DNA from: Clostridium aestuarii
GTDB lineage: Bacteria > Bacillota > Clostridia > Clostridiales > Clostridiaceae
Assembly: GCF_026735135.1 (NCBI RefSeq)
Contig: NZ_JAPQER010000007.1
Coordinates: 1-64,000, forward strand
Direction: 5' to 3'
Length of the DNA: 64,000 nucleotides
The notes beneath the pieces were generated by a model. It ran no database searches, was not told the origin of the DNA, and saw only the letters and a program-made list of their open reading frames with translations. Positions 34,197-42,189 of this stretch are shown here, one piece after another (the first letter of the stretch is position 1; every line of letters begins with the position of its first letter). A program made the translations under genes and the position numbers.

Positions 34197-35399
34197 TTAA
34201 TTTTTTTTATTTTTAAATAAGTAAACTGGATATACTACTAAAAATACTATAAATAATACTGATGAATATAAAAACATTGAACTATAATTTGTTAGCTGTG
34301 CTACAACCCCTAATATTATAGAACCTACCCCTATTCCTAAATCAAATGAATTATAAAAGGTAGCATTTGCCAAGTTTCTTTTTTCAACAGGGACAAGATT
34401 AATACACCACGCTTGTACCGATGGAAAAATAGCTCCGTATCCCATACCATAAAATAAAGAGGAAATAATAAGTTCAGTTGTATTTGATGTTTTTGCTAAT
34501 AAAATAGTTCCAATTAGACAAGCTACAGCTCCTGAAACTAATATCACTGTAGGTCCTTTTCTATCAAATATTTTTCCTACAAATAGTCTAGAAACCAGTT
34601 CACATGCAGCCACACCCATAAAGAATAAACCTACATTATTTATTCCAACCTTCTTACCAAATAATGCAATAAACCCCAATATACCACCATAAGAAAATCC
34701 AAGAAGCATAATAAGTATTGCTGGTATTAGTACCTTTGGTTCAAAGAAAGAAGATAATTTAAATTCTATTTTCTCCTTTTCATTTGAAATAGCTTTAATT
34801 TTTACTGGTTCAGATATCATCTGCATGAAAATAATTCCAGCTAATAATATGATACTCGCAACAATGAACATCCAGAAAAAATTAAAAGTATTGAGTATCC
34901 AAATTCCTATGAAAGAACCTATTGACATAGATACTGCTGAGCCTAAACCAAAATACCCCATTCCCTCACCCATACGTTGTTTTGGAATTGAATCCGCTGC
35001 TAAAGTAGCTAAAAGTGTAGTTACTAATCCAAAACCAAATCCATGTAAAATACGAGTAATAAACATTATGAATAAATTTGAAAATACATAATAACCAATA
35101 GTACTTATAACACAAATCCATGCACCAATGATTAATATTTTTTTTCTTCCAAAATTCTTTGGAAATGAATCAGAAAATGGACGTATTATAATTGAGGATA
35201 TAGTGAATACACCAATTATAATTCCTATTATTGAACCTTTACCTCCAAGTTTAGAAATATAAACAGGTAAAGTAGCTAAAAGCATTTCATAAGATAAAAA
35301 GAAAAAAAAGTTTGCAAAAAATAATAATATAAACTTGCTTGTCCATATACCTTTTGACCTTTCTTGTGTAATTTTAATTTGTCCGTTTGTATTTATCAT
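34197..35399 (-). CDS. Major facilitator superfamily transporter
   Basis: The 400-residue protein from the ATG at 35399 (GGAGG, 8 nt) has about 12 membrane helices. It carries the MFS signature after helix 2 (RPFSDSFPKNFGRKKILI) and the motif-C-like GLGSAVSMSIGSFIG. An earlier ATG at 35414 contains the ribosome binding site and is rejected. It resembles the drug-exporter branch. No regulator is adjacent. Confidence 0.92.
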   Translation of the reverse strand: MINTNGQIKITQERSKGIWTSKFILLFFANFFFFLSYEMLLATLPVYISKLGGKGSIIGIIIGVFTISSIIIRPFSDSFPKNFGRKKILIIGAWICVISTIGYYVFSNLFIMFITRILHGFGFGLVTTLLATLAADSIPKQRMGEGMGYFGLGSAVSMSIGSFIGIWILNTFNFFWMFIVASIILLAGIIFMQMISEPVKIKAISNEKEKIEFKLSSFFEPKVLIPAILIMLLGFSYGGILGFIALFGKKVGINNVGLFFMGVAACELVSRLFVGKIFDRKGPTVILVSGAVACLIGTILLAKTSNTTELIISSLFYGMGYGAIFPSVQAWCINLVPVEKRNLANATFYNSFDLGIGVGSIILGVVAQLTNYSSMFLYSSVLFIVFLVVYPVYLFKNKKN

Positions 35400-35841
35400 T
35401 TTAAAATCCTCCATCTATAATAAACTTGAAAACTATATATTTTTACTAAAAAAAGAGCCTTTCACTATTTTATCATTATTGGCTTTAATTTTATAGTATT
35501 CAATAATTATTATTATTTAGTAAAAAATAACAAATAACTCATCATTAGTACATAAATAACAAACAAACGAAAGAAGTCCTTAAAGTTTTTATAATTATTT
35601 TTAAATTTATATTTTAGAATTGTATAAAACTTTAATACATGGCTATAATTTAGATAAAGCGCTTTGATTAGTTAACCACTATCCCATACAAAAGCAAAAG
35701 CTCCAAACTTAATGTTTGGAGCTAATTTCGGGTATAACTATGTAGAAAAAATGATAATTTAAATTTTATACTGTAAGCTAACTCTAGATACTAGGTATTT
35801 AGGGTTTTTTTATTGGTTAAAATATGTTTGTAACTATGTTT
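35400..35841. other. Gene-free stretch between MFS and the 35914 gene
   Basis: Divergent upstream DNA. It holds a hairpin at 35699-35723 and otherwise AT-rich sequence with no open frame of note. Confidence 0.4.
35699..35723. terminator. Hairpin AGCTCCAAAC/GTTTGGAGCT
   Basis: A 10-bp perfect stem with a 5-nt loop, flanked by AAAAG and TAATTTC. No gene ends here, so it may mark a lost gene or a leader RNA. Confidence 0.55.
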
Positions 35842-35890
35842 TAGGGTGAATATGGTATAATTAGGTATGTATTGTTATTACTGAATTCAA
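35842..35890 (+). promoter_or_regulatory. Shared promoter-leader module, copy 2
   Basis: TAGGGTGAATATGGTATAAT followed by TAGGTATGTATTGTTATTAC, aligned with the other five modules (see 50207). It lies 24 bp before the gene at 35914. Confidence 0.6.
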
Positions 35891-35913
35891 ATACAAATTA
35901 AGGGGAGATGTAA

Positions 35914-36327
35914 ATGAAAATATTTTCTGAAGATAGGTTAGCATTTATCGAAATAATTTTTGTTGAATCTTATATGGAGAAATTGCCAAGTATTAATGTG
36001 TCTATTACTGTGCAAAATGATGGTTTTACAGGAGTTCTTGAATCTGTTTGGATTACAATTGATGATTTAAAGCATTTTATATCCTGTATGGATGTAATAG
36101 ATGTTAAAAGAAGAGGCAAAGCCAATTTAACAAGTATGAGTCCAAATGAGTTTATATTAGATTTTCAGACATATGATAAATGTGGACATATCAAAGTTAA
36201 TTATACACTTACAAAGGATTTTAGTTTTCCTTATTTTAGAGAAGTTTCCCTACAAGGTGGATTTGATATTGATTCAAGTGAATTTTTAAGTATTATAAAG
36301 GAATTTAAAAAGTTATTAACTAAGTAA
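35914..36327 (+). CDS. Hypothetical cytosolic protein
   Basis: The 137-residue soluble protein contains AFIEIIFVESYMEKLPSINV, VWITIDDLKHFISCMDVID and CGHIKVNYTLTKDFSFPYFR. The beta-strand pattern recalls the small WapI/immunity-like family found near polymorphic toxins, which I cannot confirm. AGGGGAG precedes the ATG. The gene stands behind shared promoter module copy 2. Confidence 0.6.
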   Translation: MKIFSEDRLAFIEIIFVESYMEKLPSINVSITVQNDGFTGVLESVWITIDDLKHFISCMDVIDVKRRGKANLTSMSPNEFILDFQTYDKCGHIKVNYTLTKDFSFPYFREVSLQGGFDIDSSEFLSIIKEFKKLLTK

Positions 36328-36353
36328 TTTAATTTTTACTTTTCTTAAATGCC

Positions 36354-36396
36354 GATATTACTAATATTGAAGCTAATTTTCAATATTAGTAATATC
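36354..36396. repeat. 17-bp perfect inverted repeat
   Basis: Arms 36354-36370 (GATATTACTAATATTGA) and 36380-36396 around a 9-nt loop, 26 bp after the gene at 35914. No T run follows. It overlaps the start of the direct repeat at 36393. Confidence 0.6.
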
Positions 36397-36537
36397 ACAA
36401 TTATTTATATTTACATAAATAATTACACTAATGTTTACATTTATGTTTGTGTAAACATAAATATCAGTATTTTTGTTTATATTAATATGTCTAGTATTGT
36501 TGTTATCTACGATTTTTACTATTATAGCCTTTTGATT
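36393..36537. repeat. AT-rich direct repeat, copy 1
   Basis: About 145 bp (ATCACAATTATTTATATTTA through a dyad to TTTTTACTATTATAG) that recurs at 37763-37906. It contains overlapping dyads: ATTTATGTTT/AAACATAAAT and ATGTTTACA/TGTAAACAT. Reading frames across it are low-complexity and not credible genes. It may be a binding-site array (see partition genes). Confidence 0.75.
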
Positions 36538-36588
36538 TTATAAGTTTTAGTTACTATCTATATTGAGTGTAATTTTAGTATATATACT

Positions 36589-36957
36589 TCATTTTGTCAT
36601 AGCAAAAATTGAACCTGAAATAAACGGAATCAGCCAAATAAGCCATACCAAAATACTGAATTTATGAAATTTAACTTTCATTTTACCATCATTTTTAATT
36701 AAGACAATTGTTGCCCAAAGTGCATGAAAAAGCATTAAAAGTATTGCTGCCAAACCTGTTATGCCATGAAAATTTAATTTAAAAGCTTCACCAGATATTT
36801 TACTCATAACTACTGTTCCAAGCGTATCAAATACTAAGCCTGTATAAAATACTATTAGATGCCATTTTTTAAGTTCCCCTTGTCTTTTTTCACTCCAAAC
36901 CCCTATTGTATAAAATAGAAGAGCTAAATTCATACAGAGAACTGAATATATTAACGT
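36589..36957 (-). CDS. HsmA-family (TIGR03987) membrane protein with ACG start
   Basis: The protein (114 residues from the internal ATG at 36933, 122 with the native N-terminus) has four membrane helices with WSEKRQGELKKWHLIVFYTG, FDTLGTVVMSKISG, NFHGITGLAAILLMLFHALW and FSILVWLIWLIPFISG. These match a small widespread family. Relatives begin about eight residues earlier with MLIY-like sequence. Here that position (36955-36957) is ACG, 7 nt after a perfect GGAGGG, so the start codon has changed from ATG. It is either expressed weakly from ACG or is a start-codon mutant. Function unknown; members may bind haem. Confidence 0.75.
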   Translation of the reverse strand, partial: TLIYSVLCMNLALLFYTIGVWSEKRQGELKKWHLIVFYTGLVFDTLGTVVMSKISGEAFKLNFHGITGLAAILLMLFHALWATIVLIKNDGKMKVKFHKFSILVWLIWLIPFISGSIFAMTK

Positions 36958-37248
36958 AACAAATCCCTCCTAGACGAATGTAAAATTTTAATAGATAAAT
37001 TTTAAGTATATATTTATATGTTTCCCTAAAATTGACTATATATAAATTTTAATGATGTATTCTTCTTAAATTATGAAGTAAATACTTCTATAGAGGGTGG
37101 AGAGCTGAAATTTGATAAGTAGTGAATAATGGAACTTACATGTAGCTATTTAATTTAAGGATTACGCAATTTCCTCATATTTCTGTTTGGATTACTTATT
37201 GTAAAATACTCACTTGTGAAAATTCCTTATATTACCTTTAAAAAGTTA

Positions 37249-37277
37249 TTGAATTTTATAGATATTCTTTATATAAT
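37249..37277 (+). promoter_or_regulatory. Consensus vegetative promoter of the structured RNA
   Basis: TTGAAT, 17-nt spacer, TATAAT: a near-perfect sigma-A promoter with an expected start near 37284. No ribosome binding site or credible gene follows. Confidence 0.7.
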
Positions 37278-37283
37278 AGTCTC

Positions 37284-37576
37284 AAGACAAAGTTGTTTTT
37301 ACAAATTTGAAATATAAATAAGTTAATGATCTGGAGTATTTGTAGAGCTCTTATTTTCAACCTACATCATTTATACGGGAGTTCAAGATCTAAATGTGCA
37401 TTAGTTCTATAAGACCAACTATGAGTGGCAAGAACAGTAAATCATTTATGAGAACACCCACCTATCGAGAGATAGGTGTCAAAATTAGAGTAGCGGTATT
37501 TTGGATTTACAAATTTATTATTCAAAAAGTAAATACGTATATCATTAAGAGAGGCAAAAATGCCTCTCTTTTTTAT
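37284..37576 (+). ncRNA. Structured RNA of about 290 nt, family not identified
   Basis: A strong promoter and a strong terminator bound a segment with no credible ORF. Pairings are GTAAATC 37437-37443 with GATTTAC 37504-37510. Enclosed by these is an 8-bp stem (37459-37466 with 37471-37478) capped by the GNRA-type loop GAGA. GTTCT also pairs with AGAAC near 37403-37435. Conserved-looking single strands (TATACGGGAGTTC, GACCAACTATGAGTGG) lie between. The 72-codon frame inside (37394-37612) has no ribosome binding site and reads through the terminator. I considered 6S RNA and raiA but cannot assign it. Confidence 0.6.
37547..37576 (+). terminator. Terminator of the structured RNA
   Basis: A 10-bp perfect stem (AAGAGAGGCA/TGCCTCTCTT) with loop AAAA, followed by TTTTATTTC. 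Confidence 0.88.
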
Positions 37577-37762
37577 TTCTTATCAAAAATTCTTCTAAAA
37601 TCAATAATATAGTAAAATATTAAAAAATCATATCTAATGAAAATAATTAATTAAGTTTCCCCACTATCACTAAATAATAATTAGATATATATAAAATTAC
37701 AAATATATAAGTACAATTAATTACATTAGTATAAATAAAAACATTTGTATAAATACATACAA

Positions 37763-37906
37763 CATCACAATTATTTATATTTACATAAATAATTACAACA
37801 ATGTTTACATTTATGTTTGTGTAAACATAAATATCATTAGTTTTGTTTATACTAATATGTATAACATTGTTATTACATATGTTTTTCACTATTATGGTTT
37901 TCTGAA
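37763..37906. repeat. AT-rich direct repeat, copy 2, upstream of parA
   Basis: Second copy of 36393-36537; the first 75 bp are almost identical. Between here and the parA start at 38212 the DNA is gene-free, very AT-rich and includes AAGAGTAAAAGAGTAAAT near 38089. Its place before a partition operon suggests centromere-like or operator sites. Confidence 0.75.
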
Positions 37907-38211
37907 TATGTACTTAAATTCTTATGTATTTTAGATGTTATATGTATTTACTTTCATTGTTTTTTATTTCTAAAATTTTAATTTATGTTGTTATATTTTT
38001 AAAATATTTTTGATTTTATAATTATAAATATGCCGTTATTTATACTATAAATATTTATATTTTTAATTAATTTATACATATAAATATAAGAGTAAAAGAG
38101 TAAATATTATTTTGAATAAATAAATAAAAGATTAAATTAGTAATTGAAGAAATGAGTAAAATAACCTTATAATAAAATTACTGGAATAATTTTGCAAAAG
38201 GAGGTGATGAT

Positions 38212-38964
38212 ATGGAAATTATAGCAGTATGCAATCAAAAGGGAGGTTGTGCTAAAACAACAACAGCTATAAATTTAGCAGCTGCATTAGGACTATCAGG
38301 TAAGAAAGTTCTTGTGGTAGATAATGACGCTCAGGGTAATTTAACACAGAGTATAGGAGTAAAAGAGTATAAGCATACAATTTATGATTGCATGACAGAA
38401 GATTTGTCTATTAAGGATGCTGTAGTTAAAACTGAATTTAAAAATATTAGCATAGTCCCAGCTGATCTTAACTATTCTAATATGGAAATGGCATTTGCAA
38501 GAGTGGAAAAAAATGAGTTTTTACTTAAAAAAGCTTTTGAGAAAGATAAGATTCAATATGACTATGTACTTATAGATTGTAGTCCATCTTTAAGTTTAAC
38601 TACAGTTAATGCTCTTGTATGTGCTGATAGTGTGCTTATACCCCTAGAACCCTCTATATTCAATTTACAGGGTTTAGCACAGCTCATAAACGTTTTTAAA
38701 CTTACTATGAATAACTATAACAACAAATTAAAGGTTAAAGGTGTACTTTTAACTAGAGTAGATTCAAGAAGTAATTTATCTGATGATTTTGCAGAACAAC
38801 TAAAAGAGATATTTGGGAAAAAGCTTTTTGACACCATGATACATCAAAATGTAGCTATAGTACGAAGCCAAATAGAAAAGAAACCTCTTGCGTATTTTGA
38901 TAAAAATAGTAAAGGGCATAAAGAATATGTATCCTTAGCAAAGGAGATGATTAAACGTGGCTAA
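38212..38964 (+). CDS. parA: ParA/Soj-family partition ATPase, module 1
   Basis: The 250-residue ATPase has the deviant Walker A KGGCAKTT (10-17), DNDAQGNLTQS (Walker A') and YDYVLIDCSPSLSLT (Walker B). AAAGGAGGTGATG sets the start. No N-terminal HTH is present, so it is of the small plasmid/Soj type. Its stop overlaps the next gene's GTG. It positions DNA together with a site-binding partner protein. Confidence 0.93.
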   Translation: MEIIAVCNQKGGCAKTTTAINLAAALGLSGKKVLVVDNDAQGNLTQSIGVKEYKHTIYDCMTEDLSIKDAVVKTEFKNISIVPADLNYSNMEMAFARVEKNEFLLKKAFEKDKIQYDYVLIDCSPSLSLTTVNALVCADSVLIPLEPSIFNLQGLAQLINVFKLTMNNYNNKLKVKGVLLTRVDSRSNLSDDFAEQLKEIFGKKLFDTMIHQNVAIVRSQIEKKPLAYFDKNSKGHKEYVSLAKEMIKRG

Positions 38965-39406
38965 AAAAAGTGATAACACAAATATTAAAAATCTTGGAAA
39001 GGGAATACTTGATACCCTTACAAGTATAAATGAGGAAAAGAGTAAAAAAGTAAAAGATGAAAAAAATAATACTGTAAATACTCCTAAGAGTACAACAGTA
39101 TCAGACAAAAAGAGTAAAAGAGTAAATATAGAAAATAGTAAATTAATAAATACTCAAAATAATAATACCATAAAAGAAGAAAACAATAAATCTGTAAATA
39201 AAGAAAAAAGTAAAGATTCTAAAGAGAAAAAGAGTAAAAGAAGTTTTATGCTTAAAGAAAAGAGTATACAAAAGTTAAACATGTTGAATATGGCTCTAAA
39301 TGATAAGGACCTTAGCACTATAGTTGATGAGGCAATAAATCTCTATTTTGAAGAAAACAAGGGCAATATAGAAGACTTGATTAGCAGATATAATGCTTTG
39401 AAATAA
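38957..39406 (+). CDS. Ribbon-helix-helix partner of ParA, module 1
   Basis: The 149-residue protein starts at a GTG that overlaps the parA end. A long Lys/Asn/Ser-rich disordered part (about 25-95, repeats of NTxxxKSK type) precedes a C-terminal ribbon-helix-helix (about 97-148, SKRSFMLKEKSIQKLNMLNM, LSTIVDEAINLYFEE). This is the ParG/omega-like plan of a small centromere-binding protein. The module at 40131-41493 has the same gene order and overlap. Confidence 0.8.
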   Translation: MAKKSDNTNIKNLGKGILDTLTSINEEKSKKVKDEKNNTVNTPKSTTVSDKKSKRVNIENSKLINTQNNNTIKEENNKSVNKEKSKDSKEKKSKRSFMLKEKSIQKLNMLNMALNDKDLSTIVDEAINLYFEENKGNIEDLISRYNALK

Positions 39407-39461
39407 ACTTAAGATACTATGGCAGAAGGTATCTTAACATTAAGTGTAAGTTACATTGAAA

Positions 39462-39492
39462 TTAAAGAGCTTTTCAGCTCTTTAATAATTTT
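39462..39492 (+). terminator. Terminator of partition module 1
   Basis: TTAAAGAGCT/AGCTCTTTAA stem with a 4-nt loop, then TAATTTTTT. A second hairpin (TTAAGATAC/GTATCTTAA) lies just before it at about 39409-39437. Confidence 0.8.
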
Positions 39493-39729
39493 TTGAAAAA
39501 TTTCAAAAATAGTCTTTTAAATGAGATGTTAGATAAGCAAGTATTTAGAATCTCTTTTATTATTTTACTATATAGAATATATACTCTTAGTATCAATAAT
39601 AATATAAAAGTAAATTAATAAATACATAAAATAATAAAAGAGTAAAAATTCTTTGCATTAACCTTAATATGATATAATTACATATATAATTATATGGAAT
39701 AATTTAAATCAATTTCCAGGGGGATTAAT

Positions 39730-39969
39730 ATGTACAACTTTATTTGGATACTATTGTTAATTGCATTTGTAGTATATGAATCATGGTGGAGACCTAAAGT
39801 TTGTAAAGAAAAAATTAATGAGGAAATAAAAAAAATAGGCGGGGAAGTATTAAGCATTGAAAAATTAACTTCTAAAAAGGAAATATACCACGTAATATAC
39901 AAGGTAGGAGAAAAGCAAGAGAAAGTGGTTATAGAATTTAACTTTATTTATGAACAATTTTGGAGGTAA
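39730..39969 (+). CDS. Small membrane-anchored protein
   Basis: The 79-residue protein has one N-terminal helix (MYNFIWILLLIAFVVYESWW) and a short soluble part with two beta strands (IYHVIYKVGEKQEKVVIEF). CAGGGGG lies before the ATG. It sits between the two partition modules. Function unknown. Confidence 0.55.
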   Translation: MYNFIWILLLIAFVVYESWWRPKVCKEKINEEIKKIGGEVLSIEKLTSKKEIYHVIYKVGEKQEKVVIEFNFIYEQFWR

Positions 39970-39999
39970 ATATTTTAATGAATTTTTCATAGATGGAAT

Positions 40000-40043
40000 A
40001 AAAGAAGATAAGAATTTTGGAATAAAGATTCTTATCTTCTTTT
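40000..40043. terminator. Strong bidirectional terminator
   Basis: A 16-bp perfect stem (AAAAGAAGATAAGAAT and its complement) with a 12-nt loop, between convergent genes. Confidence 0.85.
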
Positions 40044-40130
40044 ATTCTTATTTTATTATATTCTTTTATTGGTTTATTGATTTATTATTTTATTATTATG
40101 TTCTTTTATTCTTTTACTCTTTTATTTTTC

Positions 40131-40745
40131 TTATTGTATCTGTAAATTATCCAAAATATCTTCTAATATTTTCTGGACAAATTCAGATTTTCCCATGCCT
40201 GCTTTTTTAGATAGTTTATCAATTTTATTTATAGTTGATGGCTTTAAATAATAAGTTGATCTTTTTAATTTATCCTGCTTGGCTTGTTTTTTGATTACAA
40301 ATGTATTTGTATTTGTGTCAACATTAGTGGATGTAGTTTTATCATCATAATTAATTACATTAGTGTCAGTATAATTATCTACAGAAATATCTGCATTTTT
40401 ATCAATATTATTGTTTGTAGTATTATCATTAATGGTATTTGTATTTTCACTTACATTTATGTTTTCATTATTATCTGTATCATTGTTTGTGTTTACATCA
40501 TCATAAATATTTACATCGTTGTTTGTACTATTGTTTACATTATTATTTACAATGTTATTTGTATCTTTATCATTATTTTTATCTGTAATTTTGTTTGTGT
40601 CTATAATATTATGCGAGTCGTTGTTAGATGCTATGTATGGTTGATTATTTTCAAGAGTAGTTTTCTCTGCTTTTTCTCTCTTTTGCATCATTTGTTTTTT
40701 TAATTTTTCAAAGTTTGAATTTATATCATTTTGTTTTTTAGCCAA
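40131..40745 (-). CDS. Ribbon-helix-helix partner of ParA, module 2
   Basis: I place the start at TTG 40745, matching the GTG-GCT-AAA-AAA start of the module 1 partner and overlapping the parA end; an ATG two codons upstream is the alternative. The 204-residue protein has a Lys-rich start, then about 110 residues made of Asn, Asp, Thr and Val (for example NTNNDTDNNENINVSENTNT). It ends in a ribbon-helix-helix (KRSTYYLKPSTINKIDKLSK, GKSEFVQKILEDIL). The repeated middle encodes TTTACA-like motifs in the DNA (minus strand TGTAAA), which also occur in the noncoding repeats at 36393 and 37763. Confidence 0.8.
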   Translation of the reverse strand: MAKKQNDINSNFEKLKKQMMQKREKAEKTTLENNQPYIASNNDSHNIIDTNKITDKNNDKDTNNIVNNNVNNSTNNDVNIYDDVNTNNDTDNNENINVSENTNTINDNTTNNNIDKNADISVDNYTDTNVINYDDKTTSTNVDTNTNTFVIKKQAKQDKLKRSTYYLKPSTINKIDKLSKKAGMGKSEFVQKILEDILDNLQIQ

Positions 40746-41493
40746 GAACATTCACCAACCTTTCTAATACTTTAAAGAATTGATCAGCAGCTTCATTATC
40801 ATATTCAAACACGGTTTTACCCAATTTTCCAGCTTCCGTAATTTTAACTCTTCTGTTTATAGGATCTGTTATTATATCTTTTTTATCAGAGAAAAACTCC
40901 GTTAAAAATTGAAGATTTTCTTTAGCATCATTAGTTCTTTGGTCAAACATATTAGGAATTATTAAACCTATTTTATCAGCAGAAAGACGAAGGTCTGATA
41001 AGTATTCATAAATACCGCCTACAGCACGAACAGATGCAGCTTCTACTTGAACAGGCATTATTATTTTATCTATATAGCAAAGAACTGCATCATTGATTTT
41101 AGTTCTTTGAGGACCACAATCTATAATAACGTAGTCATATCCAAACTTCTCAATTCCCTGAAGCTTTTCATTTAATACTAAATCAATTCTAGGTTCTCTA
41201 TAGAATTCGGCATTGATTTGATCTATATGTTTGTTAGGAATAAGATCTAGATTTTCACGAACATTTATAATACAGTCTTTAACTGGTGTGTTACTCCTTC
41301 TGTCTACAAGTTCATAAAAAGTGTTTTTGTAATCTTCCTCAGTAATTCCTAAAAAAAGTGAACTATCATTTTGACCATCTAAGTCAATTAAAAGAATTTT
41401 AAATCCAAGTTTTGCAAGTCCATGAGAGAGCTGCACTGATACAGTACTTTTTCCAACTCCACCTTTGTTATTTAAAACAGCTAGTTTTTTCAT
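40738..41493 (-). CDS. parA: ParA-family partition ATPase, module 2
   Basis: The 251-residue ATPase has Walker A NKGGVGKST (9-17), LIDLDGQNDSSLFL and DYVIIDCGPQRTKIN. It differs clearly from module 1 (only motif-level identity). A 14-bp gap separates it from the small gene upstream, and its end overlaps the ribbon-helix-helix gene. Two different partition cassettes in 4 kb suggest fusion of two plasmids or a composite island. Confidence 0.93.
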   Translation of the reverse strand: MKKLAVLNNKGGVGKSTVSVQLSHGLAKLGFKILLIDLDGQNDSSLFLGITEEDYKNTFYELVDRRSNTPVKDCIINVRENLDLIPNKHIDQINAEFYREPRIDLVLNEKLQGIEKFGYDYVIIDCGPQRTKINDAVLCYIDKIIMPVQVEAASVRAVGGIYEYLSDLRLSADKIGLIIPNMFDQRTNDAKENLQFLTEFFSDKKDIITDPINRRVKITEAGKLGKTVFEYDNEAADQFFKVLERLVNVLG

Positions 41494-41507
41494 TGATTTT
41501 TATCCCC

Positions 41508-41762
41508 CTAGTTATCTTTATTTAAAACTTTTTCAAGTACTTGAATTCTAGTTTTACCTAGAAGTTGTTTGGGTTTTGAAGCTATTTCGTTTCTATTATT
41601 TTTATAAAATTTATCCTTATTAGCATTTACAATTGATACTATGTTTTCTTCTAAATTTGAATCAGAAAGGTTATTTTCAAAATATGAATCAATTAAACTT
41701 TTTAAAGCATTACCTAAATCTAGTTGATTTTTATAGTAAAGTCTTATGTTAATATTATCCAA
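41508..41762 (-). CDS. Small gene heading partition module 2
   Basis: The 84-residue charged protein (NQLDLGNALKSLIDSYFENN, then KTRIQVLEKVLNKDN) has no membrane helix. AGGAGGTTAAG lies before the start. It is probably co-transcribed with parA. It could be a regulator or accessory segregation protein; no family recognised. Confidence 0.6.
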   Translation of the reverse strand: MDNINIRLYYKNQLDLGNALKSLIDSYFENNLSDSNLEENIVSIVNANKDKFYKNNRNEIASKPKQLLGKTRIQVLEKVLNKDN

Positions 41763-41774
41763 AACTTAACCTCC

Positions 41775-41817
41775 TTTTATACTATTTTATACCTAGATTT
41801 ATATATATTTTATACTA
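41775..41817. promoter_or_regulatory. TTTTATACTA iterons upstream of partition module 2
   Basis: Three near-identical 10-mers (TTTTATACTA at 41775, TTTTATACCT at 41785, TTTTATACTA at 41808) lie just before the operon. The first two are adjacent. This is the usual place for partition operator or centromere repeats. Confidence 0.5.
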
Positions 41818-41997
41818 TTTTTAGATTTAGAGTCAAAGATTATTTAGAATTTATTTCATAATATGATACATTCCGCAGTGCTTTACATACTAATAATTAT
41901 TAGAGCATAATTAACATTATGTAAAGTATATTAAAAAAGCAAACTAATAACCACTTAAATTACTGTAAGAGTATTTTAATTATGATATAACTAATAT

Positions 41998-42050
41998 GTT
42001 TTAATATGGTACAATTGGAAATGAATTATTATTGAACAATTTAAAGAAAT
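41998..42050 (+). promoter_or_regulatory. Shared promoter-leader module, copy 3
   Basis: GTTTTAATATGGTACAATTG then GAAATGAATTATTATTGAAC and AATTTAAAGAA, closely like copy 4 at 50207. It lies about 140 bp upstream of the gene at 42190. Confidence 0.6.
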
Positions 42051-42189
42051 TAAAATATACTTTAGCGTAGTTAAAATTGAGTTTATTACAAAGAGAGGAG
42101 ATTTTATAAAAGTTTATTACAATATAAGTGAGGTGGGATTTTTAATAATAAGTTTCTATATAATATAAAATTTATTATTAAACAAATTT

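Noticed and set aside
35440-35510. A weak hairpin plus T run upstream of the MFS gene as a possible attenuator
   Set aside because: Only about four to five contiguous pairs with a 20-nt loop and no leader ORF; not convincing.
36349-36543. A 64-codon plus-strand frame
   Set aside because: Starts in an inverted repeat without a ribosome binding site and is made of repeat-derived low-complexity sequence.
37284-37576. T-box riboswitch for the structured RNA
   Set aside because: The conserved AGGGTGGNACCGCG core is absent and no aminoacylation or transport gene follows.
37394-37612. A 72-codon plus-strand open frame
   Set aside because: It has no ribosome binding site, lies inside a structured RNA candidate and runs through that RNA's terminator stem.
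37647-37889. An 80-codon minus-strand frame of Asn, Ile, Val and Tyr
   Set aside because: Low-complexity translation of an AT-rich repeat. The equivalent frame in the other repeat copy is on the opposite strand, so neither is a gene.
40280-40620. A possible CRISPR array, because of regularly spaced short repeated words
   Set aside because: Repeats are degenerate hexamers inside an open reading frame, with no constant spacer length and no cas genes nearby.
40284-40703. A 139-codon plus-strand frame of hydrophobic and Cys residues
   Set aside because: Mirror of the Asn/Asp/Thr-rich coding repeat of the ribbon-helix-helix gene on the other strand.
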